Source of the DNA: CAWBOY01 sp963790585
Lineage (GTDB): Bacteria; Planctomycetota; Planctomycetia; Gemmatales; Gemmataceae
Direction: 5' to 3'
Assembly (NCBI GenBank): GCA_963790585.1
Contig: CAWBOY010000004.1
Location: 1,054,001-1,118,000 of the forward strand
Length of the DNA stretch: 64,000 nucleotides
The position numbers were made by a program, and so were the translations under genes. Below are positions 45,404-54,872 of this stretch, piece after piece (position 1 is the first letter of the stretch; every line of letters starts with the position of its first letter). The notes under the pieces were generated by a model. The model was not told the DNA's origin and made no database searches. It worked only from the letters and a program-made list of their open reading frames with translations.

Positions 45404-45888
45404 GCTTTACCTTTCTTGGTGTTGAGCTGGAAAAAGAGAAAGCCATTGCAGTGGCTGCCCGTGACCGCCTTGGCCACGGCGCTCAGCGACTTGTAGAGTT
45501 CGCCTTCGTAGGCGAATCCCTTCTCCAGGACTTGCACCCGGATGGTCGTGCCCTTATAGCTGCGTGTTAGGATCGTGCCCGGTGGCGGAAGGCGGTCGTC
45601 TTGGTCGGAGAGGCGCTCGACCGCGACAGTCGTCACCTCAGACGCTCGTGCTACCGGCGGCGTCAAACGCAGGTCGGCGTCGTTGGCCAACTCGGCGGCT
45701 CGCTGCTTGGCGCGTTCGGAAAGGCCACCCTCGGCAAGCGATTGCAGGCGCCAGGCGAGCCGTCGCACCAGCCAGGTGCGGTTCCACGTTCGGGCCTCAT
45801 CGCCGAACACCTCGCCGTAGCGCTGGCGCAGCTCTTTGGCCGATAATCGTTGCAGGTGCTTCAACTGCTGGTGGATCGTTTCGCTCAT
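45400..45888 (-). CDS. DUF2924 domain protein
   Basis: This 162-aa protein matches the DUF2924 pattern: LSAKELRQRYGEVFGDEART then NRTWLVRRLAWRLQ, and the C-terminal TYKGTT-like RSYKGTTIRVQVLEKGF and GFLFFQLN. The family has no known biochemical role but is often found directly upstream of serine recombinases, as here. It is first in the three-gene coupled set and starts at ATG 45888. Confidence 0.85.
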   Translation of the reverse strand: MSETIHQQLKHLQRLSAKELRQRYGEVFGDEARTWNRTWLVRRLAWRLQSLAEGGLSERAKQRAAELANDADLRLTPPVARASEVTTVAVERLSDQDDRLPPPGTILTRSYKGTTIRVQVLEKGFAYEGELYKSLSAVAKAVTGSHCNGFLFFQLNTKKGKA

Positions 45889-46628
45889 TGCGGTCTCCCG
45901 AATTTGGGCGTCTCGTGGCCGTTAACCCGAGTGACACTGAGCCTCGTTTTGCGAGGAACCTCAAGGCAATTCGCGCTCGTTTTCGCGGGCATGAACGTCC
46001 GGATTCGTACTGTTGGATTTGATCGACGATAAGAACTGTCGACTCCAGGACTGCGCATGGCTAACCCGATCTCTGAGTCTCGCCCGAGACCACGAGAGTT
46101 TTGGCCTATTTCAGACGGCGCCCTTTCGGCACGTGACCGGTCACGTACGGAACCCGCCCGAAATGGTTTGCAATAGAGAGGTTGGGAGGAAGGATAAAAG
46201 GTGCGGGAAGACGCCAAAGATAGGCCAGAAACGCCAAAAGCCGAGAGACGAATCTCTCGGCCGTTTGGGTAAACTCGTTGGCAGCGGGATTCCGCTGCGG
46301 ATCAGAAGGCTCCCCGAGTGAGACGGTTTTCGATCACGCCCCTAGAGAGTCTCACGGGTGCTTAATCGGCAACTTCATATCTAAGATGACGTTACACCGG
46401 TTGCGATCGTCTGATACTGCCTGAGAGAAGCTCCGCGTTTTGTCAATTCATCGACTCTGAATCACTGTGTCAACCACGTCAGACAGACCGGACCTGTGCG
46501 GCCGCAGCTCAAGTCCGGCCGGTCCATAACTTTGGTCCAAATTGTTCTCAAAGAAATTGACGCCCTCAACGAGATATCAGGCCTCGAGCGCAAGAACAAG
46601 CAAATAGCACTCGGAGGATAAACCAAGA
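45889..46628. other. Apparently non-coding gap between recombinase trio and WD40 gene
   Basis: I see no supported gene. GTGACCGGTCACGT near 46132-46145 is a palindromic stretch. The short ORFs present are antisense or lack start signals. Confidence 0.4.
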
Positions 46629-48758
46629 CTATTGCCTTGGTGCATGCCAAACAATTACCGATCCGTCGTGTATCGCCGCGGCGAGAGTTTGGCCATCACG
46701 TGAAAAGGTCACGGAATTAACGTTATGGGATAGGCCGGCAAATGTGAGCAGCTCTGTGTTGGTATCGGCGTTCCACAGGCGAACGGCTCGGTCCGCTCCG
46801 CCGGAAACAAGGGTTTTGCCATCTGGGGAAAAAACCACGGATCGTACTTCATTGCGGTGGCCGAGAAAGGTGTTTTCTTCCTCGCCAGTCTCCAGGTTCC
46901 AGCGGGCGATTGTCCCTCCTTTTTGACCCGCTGCAAGCGTGATTCCGTTTGGAGATATAGCCAAAGCATGGACGTGCTGAGTAACCTTTAGCGACTTGCA
47001 GATTTGGTTCGTTCGTAGGTCCCAAAGCGTTATTTCGTCGCCGTCGCCGCCGGAGATTAGCGTGCGGCTATCGCTCGTGAAAACGAGTGCACGGATTGTT
47101 TGACCTTTCGCGTCCAGCCTTGCCCATACTTTGCCGGTCGCAGCTTCCCACACCGTTATTACCGGGTCCTTCGATTGGGCGCCGGCCGCTATCAGTTTCC
47201 CGTCCGGAGAAAAAACAACGCTCCGTACTGCGTCTTTCAGCCTATCGCTAATCACACGCATCCGGCCCGACAATACGTTCCAGATTCTAACGGTCCTGTC
47301 GTAGCTTCCGGAGACGAGCCAAACCCCATCTGGAGAAAACGCCACACAGGAAACAAGCGCCGTGTGGCCGATCAAGGTACCTGTGTGCCTACGTATCGTC
47401 GCGTCCCAGAACTTGATCGTGTCATCGTCACCAGCGGACGCCAACGTCCTGTCGACTGGACTGTAAGCCACGGCCCACGCTTCCTTGGGCTTGTGTCCCG
47501 CAAAGTCGAGTCGCTCCGGCACTGGATCAACGGAAAGATAGCGCAGTATACGGTCGGCGCCGCCGACGACGAGGCCCTTGCCGTCTCCCGTGTAATTAAG
47601 AGATCGGACGCTCAACCCAAGAGGAAACTTCCTGAGGGCCTGGACCGGTTGCGAGGTGGACCAAATAGAAAGGGTCGTGTTTGAGTCAGCGACTGGCTCC
47701 ATGGAGTCAAGCGAGTACAAGCCGACAGCGAGAAATTTTCCATCTGGGGAAAAACTTAGGTTGGGAATCGAATGTCTATGGAGTATCGTAAAATCTGTTC
47801 GGAGGCCCACGGAAGGATCCAAGAAAGCAATAGCGCCGATATTGTCAACAGAAGCCATGTGCTTCCCGTCTTCGCTAGTGGCGATTGCCGAAATTGCGGA
47901 CGAATGAGTTTCCGGTAGGACGCCGCTATGCAGCAATAGTTCGAGATCCAATACATGGATTGCGGCGGGACGTGGGATGCCTGGATTCACTTTGTCTGCA
48001 AAGTACAGCCGACGATTGTCAGGTGTGAAGCATAGTGCAGTCACGAATTCGACGTGTGGGTTGAAGTTGTCAAATCTATGTTCTACGCCAGCCCGTACAG
48101 TCCATATTTTTAACGCCGCTTTGGAGTGGGACGCATTTGTTTCCGCCAGTGCTACGTACGTCGCGTCCGGCGCCACGGCTAGGCAAGAGAACGTGCCGGG
48201 CCAACTCCGTTCGATCTTGTGGTCGGTGGCCAGTTCCCAGACTATCACTTGAGCAGGTTCAGCTGCGGACACCAAATACTTGCCGTCACGAGAAAAATTC
48301 ATACTTTTGACGGCGCCCGTGTGCCCTTGTAGGCGTCTAAGCAATCGTCCTGTAGCCACTTCCGATATCGCGATATCGTGACCACAAGCCGAGGCACACT
48401 GAGCGCCATTCGGGGATTGACTTATAGCATAAATATCGCCACCGCGTGCCTCGAAATAGCTATGCTGCCGGGACTGTGACCAGAGGTAATACCACTCGAA
48501 ACCGCGCAGATCGATTTGTCCCGGCTTTGGTCGCTCGCCATTGAGTGGCTCCGTCATAAGGCCAAACTTGCGCTCCTTCCAAAAATCTCCCGCCAGGCGC
48601 AGTGTGCTCCCATACGCCATGCGGCGCGATCGGTCCGCCTCGCGCTCGGCTAGAGTCAACGAGCTACTTTCGCGAGTCAGGGCCGCTTGCAGATCCTGGT
48701 TGAATTGATCAAGTTGACGATATTGCCAGAGCCCAGCCACCAAAAGCGTCAAGAGCAT
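46629..48758 (-). CDS. WD40-repeat sensor half of a split Ser/Thr kinase
   Basis: It is 709 aa as an independent ORF. It begins in a transmembrane helix (MLLTLLVAGLWQYRQL), then a coiled stretch and WYYLWSQ, then about eleven WD40-type blades (for example LQGHTGAVKSMNFSRDGKYL, LIGHTALVSCVAFSPDGVWL, FLGHRNEVRSVVFSPDGKTL) ending IWHAPRQ. The region before its ATG, read in this frame, gives LRRPDIAVSVGVIGLMLLTL, which is the missing juxtamembrane link to the kinase upstream. In planctomycetes these halves are usually one polypeptide. It probably lies outside the cytoplasm as a beta-propeller sensor. Confidence 0.85.
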   Translation of the reverse strand: MLLTLLVAGLWQYRQLDQFNQDLQAALTRESSSLTLAEREADRSRRMAYGSTLRLAGDFWKERKFGLMTEPLNGERPKPGQIDLRGFEWYYLWSQSRQHSYFEARGGDIYAISQSPNGAQCASACGHDIAISEVATGRLLRRLQGHTGAVKSMNFSRDGKYLVSAAEPAQVIVWELATDHKIERSWPGTFSCLAVAPDATYVALAETNASHSKAALKIWTVRAGVEHRFDNFNPHVEFVTALCFTPDNRRLYFADKVNPGIPRPAAIHVLDLELLLHSGVLPETHSSAISAIATSEDGKHMASVDNIGAIAFLDPSVGLRTDFTILHRHSIPNLSFSPDGKFLAVGLYSLDSMEPVADSNTTLSIWSTSQPVQALRKFPLGLSVRSLNYTGDGKGLVVGGADRILRYLSVDPVPERLDFAGHKPKEAWAVAYSPVDRTLASAGDDDTIKFWDATIRRHTGTLIGHTALVSCVAFSPDGVWLVSGSYDRTVRIWNVLSGRMRVISDRLKDAVRSVVFSPDGKLIAAGAQSKDPVITVWEAATGKVWARLDAKGQTIRALVFTSDSRTLISGGDGDEITLWDLRTNQICKSLKVTQHVHALAISPNGITLAAGQKGGTIARWNLETGEEENTFLGHRNEVRSVVFSPDGKTLVSGGADRAVRLWNADTNTELLTFAGLSHNVNSVTFSRDGQTLAAAIHDGSVIVWHAPRQ

Positions 48759-50001
48759 CAGGCCGATGACTCCGACCGAGACGGCGATGTCCGGTCGGCG
48801 CAGGCCCGCGCACTGTTTGCTGCCACCTGCTCAGCGGCCTGGCCAGTGTAGGCTTGCCGTTCAGAAACCGGCGTAGATCCTCAGCCAACGCCGCCGCTGT
48901 GGGATATCGGCTACCTGGTGCTTTCGCCAGGCATTGGAAGCAAATAGCGGCTAAATCCGGGCTAACGTCCTGGCGATATGCCCGAATTGACGGTGGCTCC
49001 AGCGTGCAAACTTGACGTAGCGTCTCAAAGGTTGATTCGCCCTTAAACGGCAGGCGCACCGCCAGTAACTCATAGAGAATTACGCCGAGGGCATACACAT
49101 CCGTCGGCGGTCCAACCGCGTCGCGCCGGCCTTCGGCCTGTTCCGGGGACATGTAAAGAGCTGTGCCGAGCGGAACACCCGTTTCGGTTTCATTGCCCTC
49201 GCCGTCAAGCGAAAGCGCTAGACCGAAGTCAGTGATGCGCGGCACATAACTGGAGAGCGGCAGGACAGGTAATGATGTATCAGGGGCAAGGTCATCGTCG
49301 CGGCCACTGGCTTCGCCGCTTTGAAGCAGAATATTGGCCGGCTTCAAGTCGCGGTGGAGGACGCCGCGCTGATGCATGTAGGCCACCGCGTCGGCAAGCC
49401 GCGCTACCAATCGCGCGGCCTCCTGTAGGTTCACCGGTTCATGCTGATTTCTCAGCCAAGCTGCCAAGCTTGACCCTGGACAAAAAGCGGAGGCGATGTA
49501 GCAAATTGGGCCCTCAGCTCCCGCCTCGTACACCGGCACGATCGAAACGTGATCTAGCAGAGCGGCAGCCAAGCCCTCGTGTACGAATCGGCGCTGCATC
49601 GCTGGCGTGAGCAGAACCTCCGGCCGAGGAACTTTCAGCGCCACGCGGCGGTTGAGACGGGTATCCTCCGCCAGGTAGACGATGCCAAAACCGCCGCGGC
49701 CGAGTTCACGCACGATCGCGAAGCGGCCAATGCGTAAAGGCAAGTTGGCGATCGCCTTCGACGGCGGGTTCGGAAGAGGAAGAGAAGTGTGTTTTGACGG
49801 ATTCGGGCGAGGCCGGCCGTCTCGAAATAGCGACAAGCAAGCCCTCACCTGTCGGAGCCGCTCTTCCATATAAGGGGGAACATTCACGATCGGCAAATCA
49901 TGCGGCGAAACGCCGGCCTCGAGTGCCTCGTCAAATGTCATCAATAACTGGTCGAAGCGTTCCTCATCGGCCCGAAGCGTCTCGTCCGGCGTCATCCCCA
50001 T
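48709..50001 (-). CDS. Ser/Thr protein kinase (Hanks type), frameshifted before its TM/WD40 half
   Basis: This is 430 aa from MGMTPDETLR at 50001. The kinase domain starts near residue 92 with IGRFAIVRELGRGGFGIVYL; it has Lys123 (ALKVPR), HRDLKPANILL near 216 and DFGLALS near 258, followed by GTALYMSPEQAEGR and DVYALGVILYELL. After LSRWQQTVRG the frame turns into PAPTGHRRLGRSHRPDALDA, while the frame of the WD40 gene gives the expected juxtamembrane and TM sequence. One extra G in CGCGGGCCTGCG would explain this. The start overlaps the sigma-factor gene's 3' end by about 38 bp. Confidence 0.88.
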   Translation of the reverse strand: MGMTPDETLRADEERFDQLLMTFDEALEAGVSPHDLPIVNVPPYMEERLRQVRACLSLFRDGRPRPNPSKHTSLPLPNPPSKAIANLPLRIGRFAIVRELGRGGFGIVYLAEDTRLNRRVALKVPRPEVLLTPAMQRRFVHEGLAAALLDHVSIVPVYEAGAEGPICYIASAFCPGSSLAAWLRNQHEPVNLQEAARLVARLADAVAYMHQRGVLHRDLKPANILLQSGEASGRDDDLAPDTSLPVLPLSSYVPRITDFGLALSLDGEGNETETGVPLGTALYMSPEQAEGRRDAVGPPTDVYALGVILYELLAVRLPFKGESTFETLRQVCTLEPPSIRAYRQDVSPDLAAICFQCLAKAPGSRYPTAAALAEDLRRFLNGKPTLARPLSRWQQTVRGPAPTGHRRLGRSHRPDALDAFGGWALAISST

Positions 50002-50611
50002 GCTCCATCTGTTCCTGAAGAAGCTGTAACGCGCGACTGTACAACTTTCGGGCTGCATCGGCAGATCGCTTCATGCGCAGGCCGATCTCGTCGTAGCCAC
50101 AATTTTCGTACTCGCGCAATTGCAGCACTAGCCTGTGATCCTCGGACAGGCGCGACAAGGCCAGTCGAAGGGCTTCGTTCGCCTCTTGGCTCGCTAGTTG
50201 GGCGCTCGGCGTTTCGCTCGAGTCGGCTAAAGCGTCCCGTAGTTGAGCCGGCGGAACGTCAGCGGGAGAAATCTCGCGGCTGACGCGGCGCTTTTCGGTG
50301 TCGCGGTAACTTCGGCGAAAATTCGCCGCGTTGTTGAGAAGTATCTTGCGCAGCCACGCGACCAGCTCCGATCCTGTCTTTCCCTTGAATTGGCGAAACT
50401 CCTGGTGCGCCTTCAAGAACGTTTCTTGGACCAGATCGGAACCACTGAGTTTGGCACCGAGACCATTGCCTACCGCCTGCTTGCCAATCAAGAGCAAATA
50501 AGATCGGTAAGTATCCAAAAGCCTGCCGAGGGCGTCAAGCGAGCCGTCGTGCGCATCGACGATCCATTGCTCGATACGACCAGGAGGTAAAGATCGTTTC
50601 GCCGATGACAC
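49964..50611 (-). CDS. ECF RNA polymerase sigma factor (planctomycete type)
   Basis: In this 215-aa protein region 2 reads LGRLLDTYRSYLLLIGKQAV ... SDLVQETFLKAHQEFRQFKG ... LVAWLRKILLNNAANFRRSY. Region 4 reads ALSRLSEDHRLVLQLREYEN and CGYDEIGLRMKRSADAARKL. The sequence layout is that of ECF sigma factors encoded just upstream of planctomycete Ser/Thr kinases (ECF01-Gob-like). The kinase downstream is likely cotranscribed and may control it by phosphorylation; no anti-sigma gene is seen. Confidence 0.9.
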   Translation of the reverse strand: MSSAKRSLPPGRIEQWIVDAHDGSLDALGRLLDTYRSYLLLIGKQAVGNGLGAKLSGSDLVQETFLKAHQEFRQFKGKTGSELVAWLRKILLNNAANFRRSYRDTEKRRVSREISPADVPPAQLRDALADSSETPSAQLASQEANEALRLALSRLSEDHRLVLQLREYENCGYDEIGLRMKRSADAARKLYSRALQLLQEQMEHGDDAGRDASGR

Positions 50612-51497
50612 GGTCTATCCTCTAGACACGCTTCCAGAGCAGAAGCGGACGTTTTGGTCTTCAAACAAGAACGATTCCCAGCACCAGAATGGTGCAAACA
50701 AGCGGCCAACGCGTGCGCCAACGTAAGTCGAAGCCGGCGGGTTTGCCGCAATCATTCGCTGTTCGAGTTTCGCGGGCTTTCGACCCTTATTTTTGCGCCG
50801 CGCGTCCGGATTCCAGAACCGTTCGTGTCTATTAGGGGGACGCGGCTGTTTGAGACGGGCCTTCTACGAACTTCAAAGTGGCGGACTACATGAATCTGAT
50901 TACTCCATCCGCTCCGCTTCTGTCGGCTCCGCTCTCGCAGCGCGTGTGCCTTGATAGGCATTATGATCCGTCACCACCATCGACGCAAAGGCCAAATATT
51001 GATCTTTTCCTGCCGCAAGTCTAGCCCTTGGGACGTTTAGGCGCTTCATTCAGCGATTCATCGCGACGACGTTATAGAGGTCTTAATGCGATTTTCCCCT
51101 CGTTTTGATTGGTCAAGCTCTTCAGGCATGTATCGGCTCTTGAGCCCACCTTCTCGAGCAGTCCACGGACCCACGTGTGCTGACAACCATTTGGAGCTTT
51201 GCGGTCGCACATAGCCCAGGATCGAGAATACCTGATCACCATTCAGGAATGTTCAGATCTTAATCCAGCTCAAGACATTTGGCAACCTATTGGCGGCCGT
51301 TGATGCCAGAATCACGTCCACTGGACTTGGCATCCTTTTATGGCTTCGCAGTAAGATCGTTTTCCGCGCCTGATCTCGCATAATGCCGAATGCAGCAAAA
51401 TTCTAGCAACAAACAGCGAGCGTGCTGGAGTCCTAATCGAAGCCAAAGACAAGAAGTGCCGAGTTTCAAAACGTGCAGCGCCTGATGGAGCAATCGA
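50612..51497. other. Long divergent intergenic region, no supported gene
   Basis: This holds the divergent promoters for the sigma-kinase operon and the exosortase operon. I could not assign -35/-10 boxes. No ORF with a recognisable family or good start was seen. Confidence 0.45.
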
Positions 51498-53279
51498 GTG
51501 GAATTTGAAACGGACAGATTCGCGACTCTAGCGCGTGAAACCCATGAAGAAATCTTCTTCATCGGGCCTACGCCAGCAATCGAATGCGATACGAGGATGC
51601 CGTCCGACGATAGGCCGGCCGCTGTTGTCGAGGCCACAATTTGGCCGCGGCGACTACTTTTCAACAGTGCCATTATTCTTCTTGCATATCTCCCGCTCTT
51701 GACCATGTTCGCGGGCTATCTGTGGTCGCGTGAGTATTACCAATTCTTTCCATTGCTGCTGATCGCCGCCGCGGTGCTCGGCTACGATCGGAGCCAGAAC
51801 CTCGGCATCCTGTCGCCCGGCTTGGGTTCACGTGCCAAGATTTTCGCCACGCTAGCTTGGTTCCTGCTCGCGACCGGTATTTTTCTAAGCTCCCATTGGT
51901 TGGCCGCGGTTTCCTGCCTCTTGATGATGACCAGTTGCTCGGCCGGGCTTGGCGGCTCCAGGCTGACGCGCGCCTTATTACCCGCGTTTTTTGTAGTCGC
52001 GATGGTCATACCGCCGCCGATGGGACTCGATCAAAAGTTGGCATCCAATTGCCAAACCTGGGCCACCGGCTGGGCCAGCCAGATTCTAGACCTATTCTCG
52101 ATCCTTCATGTGCGTGACGCGAATATTCTCGAATTGCCGAACAAGCGCCTACTTGTCGAGCAGGCCTGCAATGGCATGAACTCGCTTCTGCCCGGCATGG
52201 GGGTCAGCGTCTTCCTTGGTCTTTGGTTTCGACGCTCGCTCTGGTATTTGCTGGCGCTTGTTTCAGGGTCGGCCGCGATTCTCCTCTTCGGCAACGCCGC
52301 CCGCCTGGCGACGATCGGGGCCGCTTACAGTTGGTGGGGGACCGACCTTAGCGAAGGTACGCCGCACACCATTCTTGGTTTGGTTTCCTTCCTTCTCTGC
52401 GCGTTATTCATGATTAGTTACGACCAGCTCCTGTCGTTTCTGGTACGTGGATCGCCGCTGCACTTGTCGATGTCCGTGAAGATTCTCGCCTTTCGTGGCG
52501 TCGGCACCTGGTTTGGGTACGACGTCGCGAAACGGCTCCAGGAAGCTATCAAACCTCCAGCCGGCGAAGCGCCCGGCGCGGCCCCGAAAACGCGCCTTTC
52601 GGAATTGGAGAAGAGTTGGTTGTCAGGCTGGTTTGTCCTTGTCGGCTTCATGGTCCTCGCTCTTTGGCAGGGTGCGATTCTCTATAAGCAGTACCGCAAT
52701 CCAGCGCGATTACAAATGGAGGTGATACCCGCACTGCCTTTGCCCGCCAAATGGGGCGAATGGGAACTCGAGTCCGAAGCTCCGAAGGAAACCGACCGAA
52801 GCCGCATTGAAGGTGAGCATTCCCAAACGTGGCGTTTCAAACGCGGTAATGTAAGCGCATTCATCTCCTTGGACTATCCGTTTTACGAATGGCACGAGTT
52901 GACCGCCTGCTATCAGGGAGCCGGCTGGGACATTCGCGAACGCCGGACGCACGCCAAAGATTCCGCAAACGCGGGCTCCGCGACGGAAGTCAACCTGACC
53001 AATCGCATGGGACAGTCCGGCTATCTCTGGTTCGGTATTTTTGACGATCGCGGCCAGTGGCTCGACCCACCCAAGATGGATTTTTGGGGCCATCTGCGTG
53101 AGCGCTTCACCCGGGCGCGTGCCACGCCGACTGGGGCGCGACTCTTTCAAATTCAAGTCTATGTTGCATCGATGAAGCCTTTGACCGAAGCGGAGAAACA
53201 GCAAGTCGAAGAACTGTATCGCCTCTTCCGGGGTTTCGTCACTCACGAACTCTTTGCCGGAACGGAGGCACGACGATGA
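51498..53279 (+). CDS. Exosortase (XrtU-like) with fused C-terminal extracytoplasmic domain
   Basis: In this 593-aa protein about eight TM helices occupy residues 55-315. The exosortase triad is visible as Cys224 (VEQACNGMNSL), Arg269 (FGNAARLATIG) and His290 (GTPHTILGLVSF). A further TM (WFVLVGFMVLALWQGAILY, near 375-395) leads into an EpsI-like soluble domain (LPAKWGEWELESEAP ... FISLDYPFYEWHELTACYQG). Exosortases cleave and transfer proteins bearing PEP-CTERM tails. The three genes downstream carry such tails. The start is a GTG at 51498; an ATG at 51597 (MPSDDRPAAV) with GATACGAGG before it is a real alternative. Confidence 0.88.
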   Translation: MEFETDRFATLARETHEEIFFIGPTPAIECDTRMPSDDRPAAVVEATIWPRRLLFNSAIILLAYLPLLTMFAGYLWSREYYQFFPLLLIAAAVLGYDRSQNLGILSPGLGSRAKIFATLAWFLLATGIFLSSHWLAAVSCLLMMTSCSAGLGGSRLTRALLPAFFVVAMVIPPPMGLDQKLASNCQTWATGWASQILDLFSILHVRDANILELPNKRLLVEQACNGMNSLLPGMGVSVFLGLWFRRSLWYLLALVSGSAAILLFGNAARLATIGAAYSWWGTDLSEGTPHTILGLVSFLLCALFMISYDQLLSFLVRGSPLHLSMSVKILAFRGVGTWFGYDVAKRLQEAIKPPAGEAPGAAPKTRLSELEKSWLSGWFVLVGFMVLALWQGAILYKQYRNPARLQMEVIPALPLPAKWGEWELESEAPKETDRSRIEGEHSQTWRFKRGNVSAFISLDYPFYEWHELTACYQGAGWDIRERRTHAKDSANAGSATEVNLTNRMGQSGYLWFGIFDDRGQWLDPPKMDFWGHLRERFTRARATPTGARLFQIQVYVASMKPLTEAEKQQVEELYRLFRGFVTHELFAGTEARR

Positions 53280-54775
53280 ATCGACCACTTGGAGCGACAA
53301 GCACTCCTTATTGGGTTCGGATGCGTGTCTGGTTCTTCGTTTGGTGGCTGTCGCGCTATCGCCTCCCGTTATTGTTTGGGTTGCCGTCGTTCTTCCTCGG
53401 TCTCGTGGTTTTCGTAGCCATCGGCGTGTTCGCACTCTCGGCTCAAGAACGGCAAGACGCGTATCGCCAAGCCGCTTCGATGGCACTTGCGGGGAAAGAT
53501 TTCACGGCCGCGCACTGCTATTTCCAGCGCTTGACAATCGAAGATCCGCAAAATCTCGAATTTCAGTATGGCTTGGCCGTCAGCCTCAATAAGCTCGGAC
53601 AAACGGAGGCCGGCGCCATTCTGATGGATCGCTTGGCCCCGCTCAACGGTAAAGGCCATCCTCCCGCCCACCTCGCGGTAGCCACGGAATTGTTGGCCAA
53701 GTCAAAGCTCGATGCCGACGAAAAGCGACTGCTTGAACAACACCTGCTGCGCGTGCGAACGCTGGAGCCAAATAATGTTCAAGCTCGCGTCATGCTTGGT
53801 GAACATTATCTGCGCACCGATCGGCCGCAATTGGCGGAAAAACAATTGTTGGCCGTCGTCCAAACGCAAGAACAGCTCTGCCTGCCTCTGGCACGACTTT
53901 ATCAACGCGCGCAAAACCAAACCGAAGCGCTGCGCTGGGCTGAACGAGCCGCAACGTATTATCACAAAAAAGCGGAAAGCAACCACGATGACTCGAACGC
54001 CCACATCCGCTGGGCCGAGGCCGTCCTTATGAAAGGCGATTGCGCACCGGCCCTGAGCATCTTGCAGGAGGCCTGGGACGTAACCAACGACCCAGCCTAT
54101 CACGAACCGATCGCCCAGACGTCACAGGTTGCGCTCGACATTTTGAGCCGGGCGAAAGAGCCACGCTTTCTCGACAAGATTGCCGTATTGAAGACGGGTT
54201 TGGAGCATGGTTGGGCCAACCCAGCGCTCATCGAACAGCTTCGGCAGCTTTCATTCCCGAAAAAAGAGGAAGAGGCAAAGCTGAGCGAAGCCGTCGAGCA
54301 ATTGATACGAGTCCGACCAGAATGGGGCCTGCTCCACTTCCTGAAGGCCTCGGAGTGCCTGCGGAACAGGAAGGCGGACGAAGCCCGAACGTTGATTGCC
54401 AAAGCGTTCAAACTGCAAGCGGACCTCGACAAGGCGGTGAATAATCTCGCTCATCAAATTTCGGAGGGCAATAAGACGGACAAACCCGATCTGCCAAAAG
54501 CGTTGGAGTTGATATATTACGCGGTGTTATTAGCGCCGCAGGATGCGCAGCACCGCAAGACGCGTGGGCAGATTTATTTGAAGATGGGGCGATGGCAGGA
54601 AGCCCGGAGTGACCTGGAAATGGCGTTGGCGGATCTGAAAGACAATGCGGATCTGCATGAGAGGTTGGCGGAAGTTTATGGTTTGATGGGAATGCAGCGG
54701 ATGTCGTTGGAATTCCGAGAAAAGGCGGATCGTCTGAATGCAAAGGATGCCAATATGCGCAAGAAAGAAAGCTGA
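53276..54775 (+). CDS. TPR-repeat membrane protein linked to exosortase
   Basis: In this 499-aa protein one TM helix lies near residues 40-60 (FFLGLVVFVAIGVFAL). The rest is a superhelix of TPR motifs (for example AASMALAGKDFTAAHCYFQR, VQARVMLGEHYLRTDRPQLA, LARLYQRAQNQTEALRWAER, GQIYLKMGRWQEARSDLEMA). ATGA overlap with the exosortase gene indicates coupling. TPR proteins next to exosortases are frequent and are thought to serve export or glycan assembly complexes; the exact partner is unknown. Confidence 0.82.
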   Translation: MNRPLGATSTPYWVRMRVWFFVWWLSRYRLPLLFGLPSFFLGLVVFVAIGVFALSAQERQDAYRQAASMALAGKDFTAAHCYFQRLTIEDPQNLEFQYGLAVSLNKLGQTEAGAILMDRLAPLNGKGHPPAHLAVATELLAKSKLDADEKRLLEQHLLRVRTLEPNNVQARVMLGEHYLRTDRPQLAEKQLLAVVQTQEQLCLPLARLYQRAQNQTEALRWAERAATYYHKKAESNHDDSNAHIRWAEAVLMKGDCAPALSILQEAWDVTNDPAYHEPIAQTSQVALDILSRAKEPRFLDKIAVLKTGLEHGWANPALIEQLRQLSFPKKEEEAKLSEAVEQLIRVRPEWGLLHFLKASECLRNRKADEARTLIAKAFKLQADLDKAVNNLAHQISEGNKTDKPDLPKALELIYYAVLLAPQDAQHRKTRGQIYLKMGRWQEARSDLEMALADLKDNADLHERLAEVYGLMGMQRMSLEFREKADRLNAKDANMRKKES

Positions 54776-54872
54776 TTCCACGATCTATCCTGTCTCCAAG
54801 CAATCAAAGTGATTGTTCTATCCAAGCGTGGCATTGACCGGTCGTCATTGTTTCTTCTTAAGGAATTGCGGA

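Noticed and set aside
46462..46650. 62-aa leftward ORF overlapping the 3' end of the WD40 gene
   Set aside because: Low-information sequence without a start signal, overlapping a real gene in another frame.
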